DNA of 64,000 bases from Mycobacterium sp. IS-1742 (GCF_001500125.1 NZ_LQIV01000002.1:62001-126000); one strand, 5' to 3'; shown: positions 43,768 through 52,666, counted from the first letter of the stretch. The notes: generated from the letters alone by a model not told the origin. Program-made: numbers and translations.

Positions 43768-45003
43768 CTAGCCGACGGTGACCGGCAGCCTGCCCCACCC
43801 CCGCACGCTCGACGTGTGCGCCATCGCGGCCTCGTCGTAGTCCACCTCCCATTCCGGCCAGCGCAGGAGGACCTCCTCGAGCGCGACCCTGGCCTGCATC
43901 CGGGCCAGCGCCGAGCCGAGGCAGAAGTGCAATCCCTGACCGAACGACAAGTGGGCCCCCGTGCGGTGGATGTCGAACACCTCGCCGTCCGGGTACTGTC
44001 GCTCGTCCCTGTTGGCGGATCCGTTGAGCAGCAGCATGATCGACCCTTCCGCGATCAGCTGTCCATGGCACCGGGTGTCCCGGGCGACGTAGCGTGCCTG
44101 CACCGGAGACGGCGCCTGATAACGCAGCACCTCCTCGATCGCGCGTGGGATCAGGGAGAAGTCGTCGACGAGTTCACGGCGCTGACCGGGATGCTCGGCG
44201 AGCAGCTGGCCGATGAAGCCGATCAGCCGGGTGGTCGTCTCGTTACCCGCGCCGGCGATCATGCTGGTGTAGGTCAGCACCTCGAGGCGGGTCAACGGCC
44301 GCAGCTGTCCGCCCTCCTCGATCTGCGCGTCGAGCAGCTGGGTCATCAGATCGTCGGACGGATGATCGGCCCGCCATTCGATGTACTCCGCGAACAGCTG
44401 GTACGCGTTCTCGAACGAGGCCTGTGAGACCGACTGGAAACCGCCTTCCGTCAGTCCGATGGCCGCGTCGGTGTTGTCCCGGATCTGCTGCTGCCCCTGT
44501 TCGGGGATGCCGAGCAGGTAGCCGATCGTCCGCATGGGGATCATCGCCGCGAAATCGGTGATGAAGTCGAAGCGCCGGGCGCCCGCCAACGCGTCGAGCG
44601 CCCGGACGCAGAACTGGCGCGTCAGCGGCTCGATCGCCTCCATCCGCCGGGGCGTGAAGACCTTCGACAGCACGCGCCGGTGGAGGTCGTGCAGCGGCGG
44701 ATCCTCGAACAGGATCACTCCCGGCGGGACCTCGACACCGCTCATGAGGACGTCGATCGTCGTCCCGCGACCGGACCTGTAGGTGTCCCAGTCGTGTAGT
44801 CCACGCGCGACATCGTCGTACCGGCTCAACGCGTAGAAGTCGTACTTCTCGTTGTGGTAGAGCGGCGCCTCGTCCCTCATCCGCTTCCAGATCGGGTACG
44901 GGTCGTCGTCGATGTCGAAATCGAAGGGGTCGTAGTACAAGGGGTCGTAGTACAAGGGGTCGTAGTACAAGGGGTCGTAGTACAAGTCGGTGCCGTCCGC
45001 CAT
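43768..45003 (-). CDS. Cytochrome P450 with LYYDP repeats at the N-terminus
   Basis: This 411-residue paralogue of the P450 at 18439 has I-helix AGAGNETT, ExxR in EEVLRYQA and heme segment FGQGLHFCLGSALARM. After MADGTD, the sequence LYYDP is repeated four times in a row (residues 7-26) before the FDFDIDDDPYP that matches the paralogue, which has only one LYYDP. The start ATG at 45003 shares one base with the stop of the upstream flavin oxidoreductase gene, so they are in one operon. Confidence 0.87.
   Translation of the reverse strand: MADGTDLYYDPLYYDPLYYDPLYYDPFDFDIDDDPYPIWKRMRDEAPLYHNEKYDFYALSRYDDVARGLHDWDTYRSGRGTTIDVLMSGVEVPPGVILFEDPPLHDLHRRVLSKVFTPRRMEAIEPLTRQFCVRALDALAGARRFDFITDFAAMIPMRTIGYLLGIPEQGQQQIRDNTDAAIGLTEGGFQSVSQASFENAYQLFAEYIEWRADHPSDDLMTQLLDAQIEEGGQLRPLTRLEVLTYTSMIAGAGNETTTRLIGFIGQLLAEHPGQRRELVDDFSLIPRAIEEVLRYQAPSPVQARYVARDTRCHGQLIAEGSIMLLLNGSANRDERQYPDGEVFDIHRTGAHLSFGQGLHFCLGSALARMQARVALEEVLLRWPEWEVDYDEAAMAHTSSVRGWGRLPVTVG
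44926..44985 (-). repeat. Four perfect 15-bp tandem repeats inside a P450 gene
   Basis: Ggggtcgtagtacaa is repeated exactly four times (44926-44940, 44941-44955, 44956-44970, 44971-44985). Read on the minus strand, each unit encodes LYYDP. The unit length keeps the frame. The copies are identical at the DNA level, indicating recent expansion by slippage. Confidence 0.9.
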
Positions 45004-45986
45004 CAACCGCCCTCCTGCGTCGTGCCGTCGGCCACGGCCGCGGCGGCGCGCTCCAGATACGGCCACGCCGTGTCCGGCGGGAGCCCCCCGCACAGGGGGG
45101 ACAGGTTGAGCAGCCCGCCGCCGCGCACGATCGCGGCGGCCTCGGCGCGGTCGACGATGCGGTGCGAGGTGAAGCGGCTCCGCAACTCCGCGACATCGCG
45201 CGCGTCGGAGATACCCGCGGAGACGGTGTTGCCCGGGTTCCACTGCGCATACGTCCGCGCATCGTGGAGCAGGTGCTCGCCGATCTCCTCCCATGCGGCG
45301 TCGACGTCGTCGGCGACGAACGTGACCGTCGGCGTGTCAGCAGCCGGAAGCAGCGTGGCGCCCGGTTCGTGTCCGTGCTCGCGGCATGCCGCCTCGTACG
45401 CCTCCCGCATACCCTCGACACTTCCGTTGGCGAGCAGTCCGAGGCCGTACCGACCGGCCCGGCGTGCGGCAGCGAGACTCGACCCGCCCCACATCAGCGC
45501 GGGTCCGCCCGGGGTCTGCGGCCGCGGCGTCACCGTGATGCGGCGGCCGTCGCGCGTGACGGTCGCACCGGCGAGCAACCTCCGCACGAGAGCGATGTTC
45601 TCGTCGGCCAGCCTGCCCCGCTGCGTCACGCGAAGACCGAAATGCTCGAATTCCTCCGGCCGGTATCCCAGCCCGAACACGTAGGAGGCCCGTCCCGCGC
45701 TGATGAGGTCGAGCACCGCGATCTCCTCGGCCAATCGGACCGGATCGTGGAACGGCAGGATCACGACGAGGCTCAGCGCCAGGCGATCGGTGCGCGCCGC
45801 CACGGCCGATGCCAGCAGCAGTGGTGCGGGTAGGTACCCGTCCTCGGACCCGTGGTGCTCGCACAGGACCGCGGCGATGCAGCCGCGCCGCTCGGCCCAG
45901 GCCGACATGTCGATCGCCGCGGCATAGAGGTGCGTCGTCGGCGCACCGAAGGCTGGGGCCCGCATGTCGAAGCGGATGGTGAACAT
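45003..45986 (-). CDS. Luciferase-like (LLM) flavin-dependent oxidoreductase
   Basis: This 327-residue TIM-barrel protein begins MFTIRFDMRAPAFG. It has the LLM patterns: CEHHGSEDGYLPAPLLLASAVAARTDRL, RLAEEIAVLDLISAGR, and GSSLAAARRAGRYGLGLL near residue 170. Members use FMN or F420, the latter being common in mycobacteria. It is a close paralogue of the gene at 47086-48054, with the same YLERAA end. It is cotranscribed between a DapB-like reductase and a P450. The cofactor cannot be told from the sequence alone. Confidence 0.83.
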   Translation of the reverse strand: MFTIRFDMRAPAFGAPTTHLYAAAIDMSAWAERRGCIAAVLCEHHGSEDGYLPAPLLLASAVAARTDRLALSLVVILPFHDPVRLAEEIAVLDLISAGRASYVFGLGYRPEEFEHFGLRVTQRGRLADENIALVRRLLAGATVTRDGRRITVTPRPQTPGGPALMWGGSSLAAARRAGRYGLGLLANGSVEGMREAYEAACREHGHEPGATLLPAADTPTVTFVADDVDAAWEEIGEHLLHDARTYAQWNPGNTVSAGISDARDVAELRSRFTSHRIVDRAEAAAIVRGGGLLNLSPLCGGLPPDTAWPYLERAAAAVADGTTQEGG

Positions 45987-45996
45987 CGCCGGTCTC

Positions 45997-47085
45997 TCAG
46001 TCGAAGGCGTGCCGGGGCAGGGTGGTCGGCAGATCCAGCGAGCTCAGCAGGCCGGCCGGCGCCGCCACGACGAACGGGATCGCGTTGACCACTCGCATCG
46101 CGGTGGCGGCCATCGCGGCGTGACCTGCCGCGTGGCCTTCGGCGGCGCCCAGGTTCATGGTGCAGTGGATGTCGGGGTCCCCCTCGATGTCGACGCGGTA
46201 GGTGGCGTCGAAATCCGCCGCCGGCCAGTCGGGGGCCACGTCGCGTGCCATCCGGATGATGTGTTCGACGACGATGGCCTCTCTACCCTTGACCACCCCC
46301 GCGGCTCTGGTCCGCACGGCGCCGCAGGTACCCGCCCCGACCGTGCCGAACGCCACCTCGATGTCGCGGTCGGTGAGGCGTCGGTCCAGCGTTCCGCGGA
46401 CCTCGTCGAGTTCGACACCCAGCCCCGCCGCGATCAGATGAAGCGGTGCGCGCCAGGCCATCTCGATGAAACCCGGTGTCTTCAGCAGGGGTTCGAAGTC
46501 CAGCGGACGGCCGAACCCCATCCCGTTCATCATGACGTCGGCCACCGGGTAGTGATCGTTGAGCGCGATCTCGGTGACCGTCAGGCACCGGATCGTCTTC
46601 GACTGCGTCGAGAGCAGAAGTGCGAGCTCGTCGGAGCCGAAACCCGGGAAGATGCCCGAGACGTAGAACGACGCGTTGCCCGCCTCGGCGGCCGTCGCCA
46701 TCTGGTCGCGCCACTGCGGCGAGTAGTAGGCGGGCGGGTAGACCAGGCTGGTCGACGAGGTGGAGACGACGTTGACGCCCGCCGCGAGCAGCCTGACGTA
46801 GTCGGGCACCGCGCCCGCGTCGCGGTCGGGTCCGCTCGCGGCGTACACCACGCAGTCGGGCTTCAGCGCGACGAGCGCGCCGGCGTCGTCGGTCGCGGTC
46901 ACCCCGATCGGGTCGCCACCGGCCAGTCGCCCGGCGTCCGCACCGACCTTCTCCTGCGAGTGCACCCACACTCCGACGAGCTCCAGGTCGGGCCTGCGCC
47001 GAATCGCATCGATGGCCACCGATCCGACACCGCCCGTCGACCAGACCACGATTCTCAACGGTGTTGTCACCGATCCTCCTGTCAT
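45997..47085 (-). CDS. DapB-like NAD(P)-dependent reductase
   Basis: This 362-residue protein has the Rossmann start RIVVWSTGGVGSVAIDAI and the DapB-like block RRPDLELVGVWVHSQEKVG, with YAASGPDRD after it. The C-terminal domain contains HYPVADVMMNGMGFG. The family is related to dihydrodipicolinate reductase but is longer and lacks its catalytic His region, so a lysine-pathway role is unlikely. The ATG at 47085 lies directly after the upstream TGA; an AGGAGG four nt before a GTG at 47070 makes that start also likely. It is a paralogue of the gene at 48229. Confidence 0.8.
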   Translation of the reverse strand: MTGGSVTTPLRIVVWSTGGVGSVAIDAIRRRPDLELVGVWVHSQEKVGADAGRLAGGDPIGVTATDDAGALVALKPDCVVYAASGPDRDAGAVPDYVRLLAAGVNVVSTSSTSLVYPPAYYSPQWRDQMATAAEAGNASFYVSGIFPGFGSDELALLLSTQSKTIRCLTVTEIALNDHYPVADVMMNGMGFGRPLDFEPLLKTPGFIEMAWRAPLHLIAAGLGVELDEVRGTLDRRLTDRDIEVAFGTVGAGTCGAVRTRAAGVVKGREAIVVEHIIRMARDVAPDWPAADFDATYRVDIEGDPDIHCTMNLGAAEGHAAGHAAMAATAMRVVNAIPFVVAAPAGLLSSLDLPTTLPRHAFD

Positions 47086-48054
47086 TCAGACGCGTCCGGA
47101 CGCGATCGCGGCGCGCTCGAGGTAGGGCCAGGCCACCTCCGGCGGCACCCCGCCGCAGAGTGGGAGCAACGGCAGCAGTCTGCCGCTCCGGACGTACGCC
47201 GCCGCCTCGTCGAGTGTGAGGATCCGGTAGGGGCCCCCGTGTTCCCTGAGGTCGGAGACGGTCCGGGCGGACGAGATGCTCGCCACGGAGTGGTCGCCGG
47301 CACGGTAGGACGCTGCGGTCACCGCATCGTGGAGCAGGTGGGGACCCAACTCGTCCCACGCCGCATCGACGTCGTCGGCGACGAAGACCGCCGTCGGCGC
47401 GCCCTCGACGGGGAACTGTACGGCGCCAGGCTCGAAACCGTGGTCACGGCACTGGGATTCGTAGAACTCCCTGAGCCCCTCCGACGCGACCTGCGAGATG
47501 AATCCGAGCCCGTGGCGGGCAGCACGCCGAGCGGCGGCCCGGCTGCCGCCGGCGATCACGATGCGCGGACCGCCAGGGGTGGCGGGCTGTGGGGTCACGT
47601 GTACGAGCCGTCCCCCCACCTCGGTCGGCTTGCCGTCCAGGAGTCGGAGAAGCACCGTCAGCGACTCATCGGCAAGCGTCCCGCGCGAGCCCATGTCGAC
47701 ACCGAAGTGCTCGTACTCCTCACTGCGGTGGCCGATTCCGAGAGCGTAGGAAACCCGTCCGCCGCTGATGATGTCCAGAACGCTCATCTGTTCGGCGAGG
47801 CGGACGGGATCCCAGAACGTGATCGGCACAGCAGCCAGCAGGATCGCCAAGTGCTTCGTGCGTGCGGCGATCGCCGCGGCGAGGAGTTGGGGTGCGGGCA
47901 GATGGCCGTCCTCGCAACCGTGGTGTTCCGAGAGCACGGCGATCACCGCTCCCCTGGTCTCGGCCCACTCGCACATCTCGACCGCAGCCGCGTAGAGATC
48001 GGTGGTCGACGCCCCGTCGCCGGGCGCACGCATGTCGAACCGGAGTGTGAACAT
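47086..48054 (-). CDS. Luciferase-like (LLM) flavin-dependent oxidoreductase, second copy
   Basis: This 322-residue paralogue of the protein at 45003 begins MFTLRFDMRAPGDGAST. It shares the SEHHGCEDGHLPAP block, RLAEQMSVLDIISGGR and the GGSRAAARRAARHGLGF nucleotide-binding region. It leads the leftward operon LLM, DapB-like, LLM, P450. The ATG at 48054 is chosen because the paralogue starts at the matching Met; a GTG one codon upstream is possible. It starts 44 bp from motif copy F. Confidence 0.83.
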   Translation of the reverse strand: MFTLRFDMRAPGDGASTTDLYAAAVEMCEWAETRGAVIAVLSEHHGCEDGHLPAPQLLAAAIAARTKHLAILLAAVPITFWDPVRLAEQMSVLDIISGGRVSYALGIGHRSEEYEHFGVDMGSRGTLADESLTVLLRLLDGKPTEVGGRLVHVTPQPATPGGPRIVIAGGSRAAARRAARHGLGFISQVASEGLREFYESQCRDHGFEPGAVQFPVEGAPTAVFVADDVDAAWDELGPHLLHDAVTAASYRAGDHSVASISSARTVSDLREHGGPYRILTLDEAAAYVRSGRLLPLLPLCGGVPPEVAWPYLERAAIASGRV

Positions 48055-48097
48055 CACTGCCGAATCGGAGCCGGATCGGTCACGGCTTCCGACGCTA

Positions 48098-48115
48098 ACC
48101 TAAGTTTTGTTCCCC
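48098..48115 (+). promoter_or_regulatory. Copy F of recurring 18-bp motif, before LLM operon
   Basis: Acctaagttttgttcccc ends 44 bp from the LLM start at 48054 in the divergent gap. It is weaker in the core than copies C to E. The 170-bp gap holds this copy, copy G and AT-rich promoter-like sequence. Confidence 0.5.
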
Positions 48116-48180
48116 AGCTGGCATTTGATCCTTTTCCTCGCCCCGATGTCTTGACCTCTACTCTTGGCAACTGTTAGCTT

Positions 48181-48198
48181 CCGGAGCAAACGTTAGGT
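48181..48198 (-). promoter_or_regulatory. Copy G of recurring 18-bp motif, before DapB-mce operon
   Basis: On the minus strand this reads acctaacgtttgctccgg, ending 31 bp before the ATG at 48229. It differs from copy C by few bases. With copy F it gives one motif per divergent unit. Confidence 0.55.
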
Positions 48199-48228
48199 TT
48201 TCCTCGCCGGCCGCTCGAGAGGTGTGTC

Positions 48229-49332
48229 ATGACTGGGAGCAGACATCGCGTCGTGGTGTGGTCGACGGGCGGCATCGGCTCGATCGCCATCCGGGCCGTC
48301 AGCCGGCGACCGGATCTGGACCTGGTCGGCGTCTGGGTGCACTCCGAGGAGAAGGTCGGCAGAGACGCCGGGGAGCTGGCCAACGGCGAACCGATCGGCC
48401 TGGCCGCCACGGGCGATACGGACGCACTCATCGCGCTACGGCCGGACTGCGTGATCTACGCCGCCAGCGGACCCGAGCGCGACGCGTTGGCCGTCCCCGA
48501 CTACGTCCGGCTCCTCGGCGCGGGCATCAACGTCGTGACGACGAGCACCACCCGTCTGGTCAACCCCCACGCCTACGAGCCGGCGCAGTGGCGCGACCAA
48601 CTCGCCACCGCCGCCAAAGAGGGTCAGGCGTCGCTGTACGCATCGGGTATCGAACCGGGGTTCGCCGCGGACTACCTGCCGCTCATCCTCTCGACCCAGT
48701 CTGCGTCGATCGAGAAGATCCACGCCTCCGAGATCGGCCTGTACGACGACTACGGCGTTCCCGAGATCATGATCAACGGCATGGGTTTCGGACAACCCCT
48801 CGACTACCAGCCGTGGGTGAGCATCCCCGGAGCGATCGCCGGGGAGTGGCAGGGCCAGATCCGGCTGATCGCCGACGCACTCGGCGTCGAGGTGCAGGAG
48901 GTCCGCGAGACCTTCGACCGCGCAGTGACGGAACGGACCCTGGACGTCGCGATGGGCACCGTGCAGGCCGGCACCTGCGGCGCGCTGCGGATGCAGGCGA
49001 TCGGGATCGTCGAAGGACAGGAGGCCATCGTGATCGAACACGTCACCCGACTGGCCGCGGACGTCGCGCCACACTGGCCGCAGGGCAACGGCGACCTGTC
49101 GTATCGCGTCGTGATCACCGGCGATCCGGACATCGAGTGCACACTTGCCGCCACCCTCCGGGATCCCCGCCGCGCCGGGATCGCCGGAATGACGTCCGGG
49201 GCGGGGGCCATGGTGGCCACCGCGATGCGTGTCGTGAACGCCGTGCCCTACGTCGTCTCGGCACAGCCCGGGCTGCTCAGCTCGATGGACATCCCTCCGA
49301 CGATCCCCCAGCACGTCTTCGCACCGGCCTGA
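48229..49332 (+). CDS. DapB-like NAD(P)-dependent reductase, first gene of mce operon
   Basis: This 367-residue protein begins MTGSRHRVVVWSTGGIGSIAIRA. It shares with the paralogue at 45997 the RRPDLDLVGVWVHSEEKVG block, YAASGPERDA and the DYGVPEIMINGMGFGQPLD segment. It occupies the place where yrbE permease genes normally stand in mce operons, 36 bp before mceA. The ATG has an AGAGG-type site. It probably reduces an intermediate of the lipid imported or handled by the island. Confidence 0.8.
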   Translation: MTGSRHRVVVWSTGGIGSIAIRAVSRRPDLDLVGVWVHSEEKVGRDAGELANGEPIGLAATGDTDALIALRPDCVIYAASGPERDALAVPDYVRLLGAGINVVTTSTTRLVNPHAYEPAQWRDQLATAAKEGQASLYASGIEPGFAADYLPLILSTQSASIEKIHASEIGLYDDYGVPEIMINGMGFGQPLDYQPWVSIPGAIAGEWQGQIRLIADALGVEVQEVRETFDRAVTERTLDVAMGTVQAGTCGALRMQAIGIVEGQEAIVIEHVTRLAADVAPHWPQGNGDLSYRVVITGDPDIECTLAATLRDPRRAGIAGMTSGAGAMVATAMRVVNAVPYVVSAQPGLLSSMDIPPTIPQHVFAPA

Positions 49333-49368
49333 CACGCCACCGATCGGGTCCGGGGGAAGGGAGCACAC

Positions 49369-50556
49369 ATGAGGGCAGCCGTCCTGCGGCCGCTCGTGGG
49401 CCTCGCCACCGTCGCGGCCATCGGTGGGGTCGTCGCCCTGTCCGCGACCCTCTTCGGCGATGGTTTCTCCTCCTCGGTCCCGGTGACGGTCGTCTCCCCG
49501 CGTGCGGGTCTGGTGACGAACCCGGACGCGAAGGTGCAGTTCCACGGGGTCCAGGTCGGCAGGGTCAGCGCGATCGACGAACTCTCCGACGGCCGCGCGG
49601 CCATCCATCTGGCCATCGAGCCCTCGCGAGTCCCGATCATCCCCGAGAACACCACCGTCGACATCTCCTCGACAACGGTGTTCGGCGCCAAGGTGATCCG
49701 GCTCATCCCACCCGAGCACCCCTCTTCTGCGCCGATCCGGGCCGGGCAGGTGCTCGACACCGACCACGTGATGATCGAGGTGAACACCGTCTTCGAGCAG
49801 CTCGTCTCGGTGCTGACCACGATCCATCCCGAGAAGCTCAACGAAACCCTCGGCGCCATCGCGGCGGCCATGAACGGCCGCGGCGACCAGCTCGGGGCGA
49901 CGCTCGAGAATCTCGATGCCGCACTCGCCCAGATCAATCCACACCTCGACGCGCTGAACCACGACCTCGCCACCGCACCTCCGGTCGTGCGCGCCTACGC
50001 CGACGCGGCACCCGACGTGCTGTCGGTGGCGGACAGCGCCACCGCCATCAGCCACACTGTCGTCGAGAAGCAGCAGGACCTCGACAACCTGTTGGTCAGC
50101 GCAATCGGCCTGGGCGACATCGGAAACCAGGTGTTGACGGAGAACCGGCGACCGCTGACCGAGGTCCTCGAACTGCTGGTCCCACTGACGGCGCTGACAG
50201 CCGACTATCACGAAGCGCTGACCTGCGGCATCGGTGGCATCGACGTATTGGCGAACAATCCGCCCCTGACGGTGCCCGGCGTGGAGGTGCTGGCCGGGTT
50301 CTTCTGGGGGCAGGAGCGTTATCGCTATCCCTCCGATCTGCCCAAGGTGGCCGCCACAGGCGGTCCGCAGTGCACCGACTTACCCAAGGTGCCCTACGGC
50401 AAGGCTCCGCCCTTCGTCGTCACCGACACCGGCGCGAACCCGTGGAAGTACGGCAACCTGGGCCCGGTGCTCAATTCCGACCTGCTGAAACAGATTCTGT
50501 TCGGTCCCATCGACGGCCCGCCGCGGAACAGCGCACAGATCGGCCAACCGGGATGA
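49369..50556 (+). CDS. mceA: MceA-type protein
   Basis: This 395-residue protein has one N-terminal helix (LVGLATVAAIGGVVALSA) and an MlaD/Mce domain VTVVSPRAGLVTNPDAKVQF with GVQVGRVSAI (about residues 38-110). A long helical region and Pro-rich C-terminus ending in NSAQIGQPG follow. Mce proteins form hexameric tubes that carry lipids or sterols across the cell envelope. The gene leads a six-gene mceA-F series, all overlapping, but there are no yrbE genes upstream. ATG has a GGGAG site. Confidence 0.88.
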   Translation: MRAAVLRPLVGLATVAAIGGVVALSATLFGDGFSSSVPVTVVSPRAGLVTNPDAKVQFHGVQVGRVSAIDELSDGRAAIHLAIEPSRVPIIPENTTVDISSTTVFGAKVIRLIPPEHPSSAPIRAGQVLDTDHVMIEVNTVFEQLVSVLTTIHPEKLNETLGAIAAAMNGRGDQLGATLENLDAALAQINPHLDALNHDLATAPPVVRAYADAAPDVLSVADSATAISHTVVEKQQDLDNLLVSAIGLGDIGNQVLTENRRPLTEVLELLVPLTALTADYHEALTCGIGGIDVLANNPPLTVPGVEVLAGFFWGQERYRYPSDLPKVAATGGPQCTDLPKVPYGKAPPFVVTDTGANPWKYGNLGPVLNSDLLKQILFGPIDGPPRNSAQIGQPG

Positions 50557-51581
50557 GGGGCGACGGAACGAGGTCGTTCGTCAAGTTCGGCGCCTTCGTC
50601 GCGGCGATGACACTGCTGACCGCGTGTCTGTTCGCGGTCTTCGGCGACTACCGCACCGGGTCGGCGAACACCTATTCGGCGGTCTTCGACGACGTCTCGA
50701 GCCTCCGGGCCGGTGAGTCGGTCCGCTTCGCCGGCGTCCGCGTCGGCACGGTGCGCGACCTCGAGATGGGCTCGGACGACACCATCGTCGTCACCTTCGA
50801 TGCCGACCGGACCTTGGTGCTGACCGACGGCACCCGGGCCGTCGTGCGCTATCTCAACCTGGTCGGGGACCGCTTCCTCGAACTCGTCGACGGCGAGGGC
50901 TCGACCCGGATCATGCCTCCCGGAGCGCGGATCCCCCGCGAACGAACCGCGCCGGCGCTGGACCTCGACCTCCTGCTCGGGGGACTCAAACCCGTCATCC
51001 GGGGGCTGAACGCCCAGGATGTCAACGCGTTGGCGTCATCGCTCATCCAGATCATCCAGGGCCAGGGGGGCACCATCGAATCGCTGCTGTCGAGAACGTC
51101 GACCTTCTCCAATGCGCTGGCCGACAAGAACGAGGTGATCGACCGGCTCATCGAGAATCTCCGCACCACCTTGTCGACGCTGGCGCGGGAGGGTGATCAG
51201 TTCTCCACGGCGCTCGACCGGCTCGAAGGGCTGATCACCGAACTCGCCGCCGATCGCGAACCGATCGGTGCGGCCATCGAATCCCTCAACACCGGGACCG
51301 CTTCGGTGGCGGACCTGCTCACCCGTGCCCGCCCGCCTCTCGCCGAGACCGTCGACCAGCTGAAGACGTTGGCGCCCAACGTCGCGGGGAAACAGGACCG
51401 TATCGAGACGGCGCTGCAGAAGGCCCCCGAGAACTACCGCAAGCTCATCCGGATCGGCTCCTACGGCAGCTTCGTGAACTACTACATCTGCTCGCTGGCG
51501 GTCCGGGTGACAGACCTGCAGGGCCGAACCGCCGTCTTCCCGTCTTTCCGGCAGGACGGCGGAAGGTGCGCGGAGGACTGA
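50553..51581 (+). CDS. mceB: MceB-type protein
   Basis: This 342-residue protein begins MRGDGTRSFVKFGAFVAAMT, an N-terminal helix, then an Mce domain (YSAVFDDVSSLRAGESVRFAGVRVG, about 35-100) and a long helical stretch. The C-terminus has NYYICSLAVRVTDLQGR with paired Cys, typical of MceB. The ATG overlaps the mceA stop (ATGA). It is the second subunit of the Mce ring complex. Confidence 0.87.
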   Translation: MRGDGTRSFVKFGAFVAAMTLLTACLFAVFGDYRTGSANTYSAVFDDVSSLRAGESVRFAGVRVGTVRDLEMGSDDTIVVTFDADRTLVLTDGTRAVVRYLNLVGDRFLELVDGEGSTRIMPPGARIPRERTAPALDLDLLLGGLKPVIRGLNAQDVNALASSLIQIIQGQGGTIESLLSRTSTFSNALADKNEVIDRLIENLRTTLSTLAREGDQFSTALDRLEGLITELAADREPIGAAIESLNTGTASVADLLTRARPPLAETVDQLKTLAPNVAGKQDRIETALQKAPENYRKLIRIGSYGSFVNYYICSLAVRVTDLQGRTAVFPSFRQDGGRCAED

Positions 51582-52666
51582 TGCGCAAATACCGCGACCC
51601 CAGAGTCATCCGGACCGGTTTCATCGGCCTGATCCTCGTGGTTCTCGTCATCGCCGTCGGACTGTCCCCCGAGCGGATCATCGACTGGGCGGCGTCCGCG
51701 CGGTACCAGGCGTTGTTCGTCGACGCGAGTGGTCTGGCGGTCGGCAACGACGTGACGATGTCGGGCATGACCGTCGGCACGGTGACCTCCGTCGCCCTGC
51801 AGGACCCCAACGCCCTGGTGACGTTCACCGTCGACGACGACATCGCGCTCGGCTCGCAGAGCACGGCCCACATCCGGACCGGCACGCTGCTGGGGCAGCG
51901 GGTGCTGACGCTGCGCTCCGCGGGTGACGCGACGCTGAAACCCATGACCGTCATTCCGGTCTCGCGCACCTTCTCCCCGTACACCCTCACCGAGGCGGTC
52001 GGCGAGCTGACGACGAACACCGCCGCCACGGACACCGCGAATCTGAATCAGTCGCTGGACGCACTGTCGGCCACCATCGACCAGATCGCACCACAGCTGG
52101 GCCCCACCTTCGACGGGCTGACGCGGATATCGGCCGCGCTCAACGACCGCAATTCCTCACTGGGCGAACTGTTCTCGAGCGGTAGGGAGGTCACCGAGAT
52201 CCTGGCCCGGCGCAGCGAGCAGATCTCCACACTGATCCTCAACGCCAACGACCTGGTCGGGATGCTGTCGGAGCGGCGCCGGGTCATCGTCGAGTTGCTG
52301 GCTCACACCTCCGTGATGGCCCGTGAGGTCTCCGCCGTGATCGACGACAACGAACAGGAACTGGCGCCCACGTTGAAGGAGTTGAACTCGGTGCTCGCCA
52401 TGTTGGAACGGCAGCGAGACAACATCGCTCTGGCGCTCCCCCGATTCGCGAAGTACCAGACCACGCTCGGTGAGACGGTGGCGAGCGGGCCGTTCTACTC
52501 GGCCTACATCCCCAACGTCGACCTCCCGGCGATCCTGCAGCCGTTCCTCGACTACGCCTTCGGCTTCCGGCGAGGCGTCGATGCCGGACAGCCGCCGGAC
52601 AACGTCGGACCACGCGCGGAGATTCCGTTCCCCTACAACGGAATCCCGGAGGAGCCACCCCGATGA
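51581..52666 (+). CDS. mceC: MceC-type protein
   Basis: This 361-residue protein begins MRKYRDPRVIRTGFIGLIL. It has an N-terminal helix and Mce domain (QALFVDASGLAVGNDVTMSGMTVG, about 40-105), a helical middle and a Pro-rich end (IPYPYNGIP-like, EEPPR). The ATG lies on the mceB stop (TGATG) with GGAGG upstream. It is the third Mce subunit. The 361-residue length is shorter than MceC proteins with long Pro-rich tails. Confidence 0.86.
   Translation: MRKYRDPRVIRTGFIGLILVVLVIAVGLSPERIIDWAASARYQALFVDASGLAVGNDVTMSGMTVGTVTSVALQDPNALVTFTVDDDIALGSQSTAHIRTGTLLGQRVLTLRSAGDATLKPMTVIPVSRTFSPYTLTEAVGELTTNTAATDTANLNQSLDALSATIDQIAPQLGPTFDGLTRISAALNDRNSSLGELFSSGREVTEILARRSEQISTLILNANDLVGMLSERRRVIVELLAHTSVMAREVSAVIDDNEQELAPTLKELNSVLAMLERQRDNIALALPRFAKYQTTLGETVASGPFYSAYIPNVDLPAILQPFLDYAFGFRRGVDAGQPPDNVGPRAEIPFPYNGIPEEPPR

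Noticed and set aside
44926..44985. Tandem repeats considered as CRISPR or regulatory repeats
   Set aside because: The units are 15 bp, without spacers and in frame within a P450 gene, so they are a coding minisatellite.
48222..50552. Long frame that would extend mceB upstream through the DapB-like gene and mceA
   Set aside because: The upstream part is a shadow frame; both genes it overlaps have clear family motifs, and mceB has its own ATG overlapping the mceA stop.
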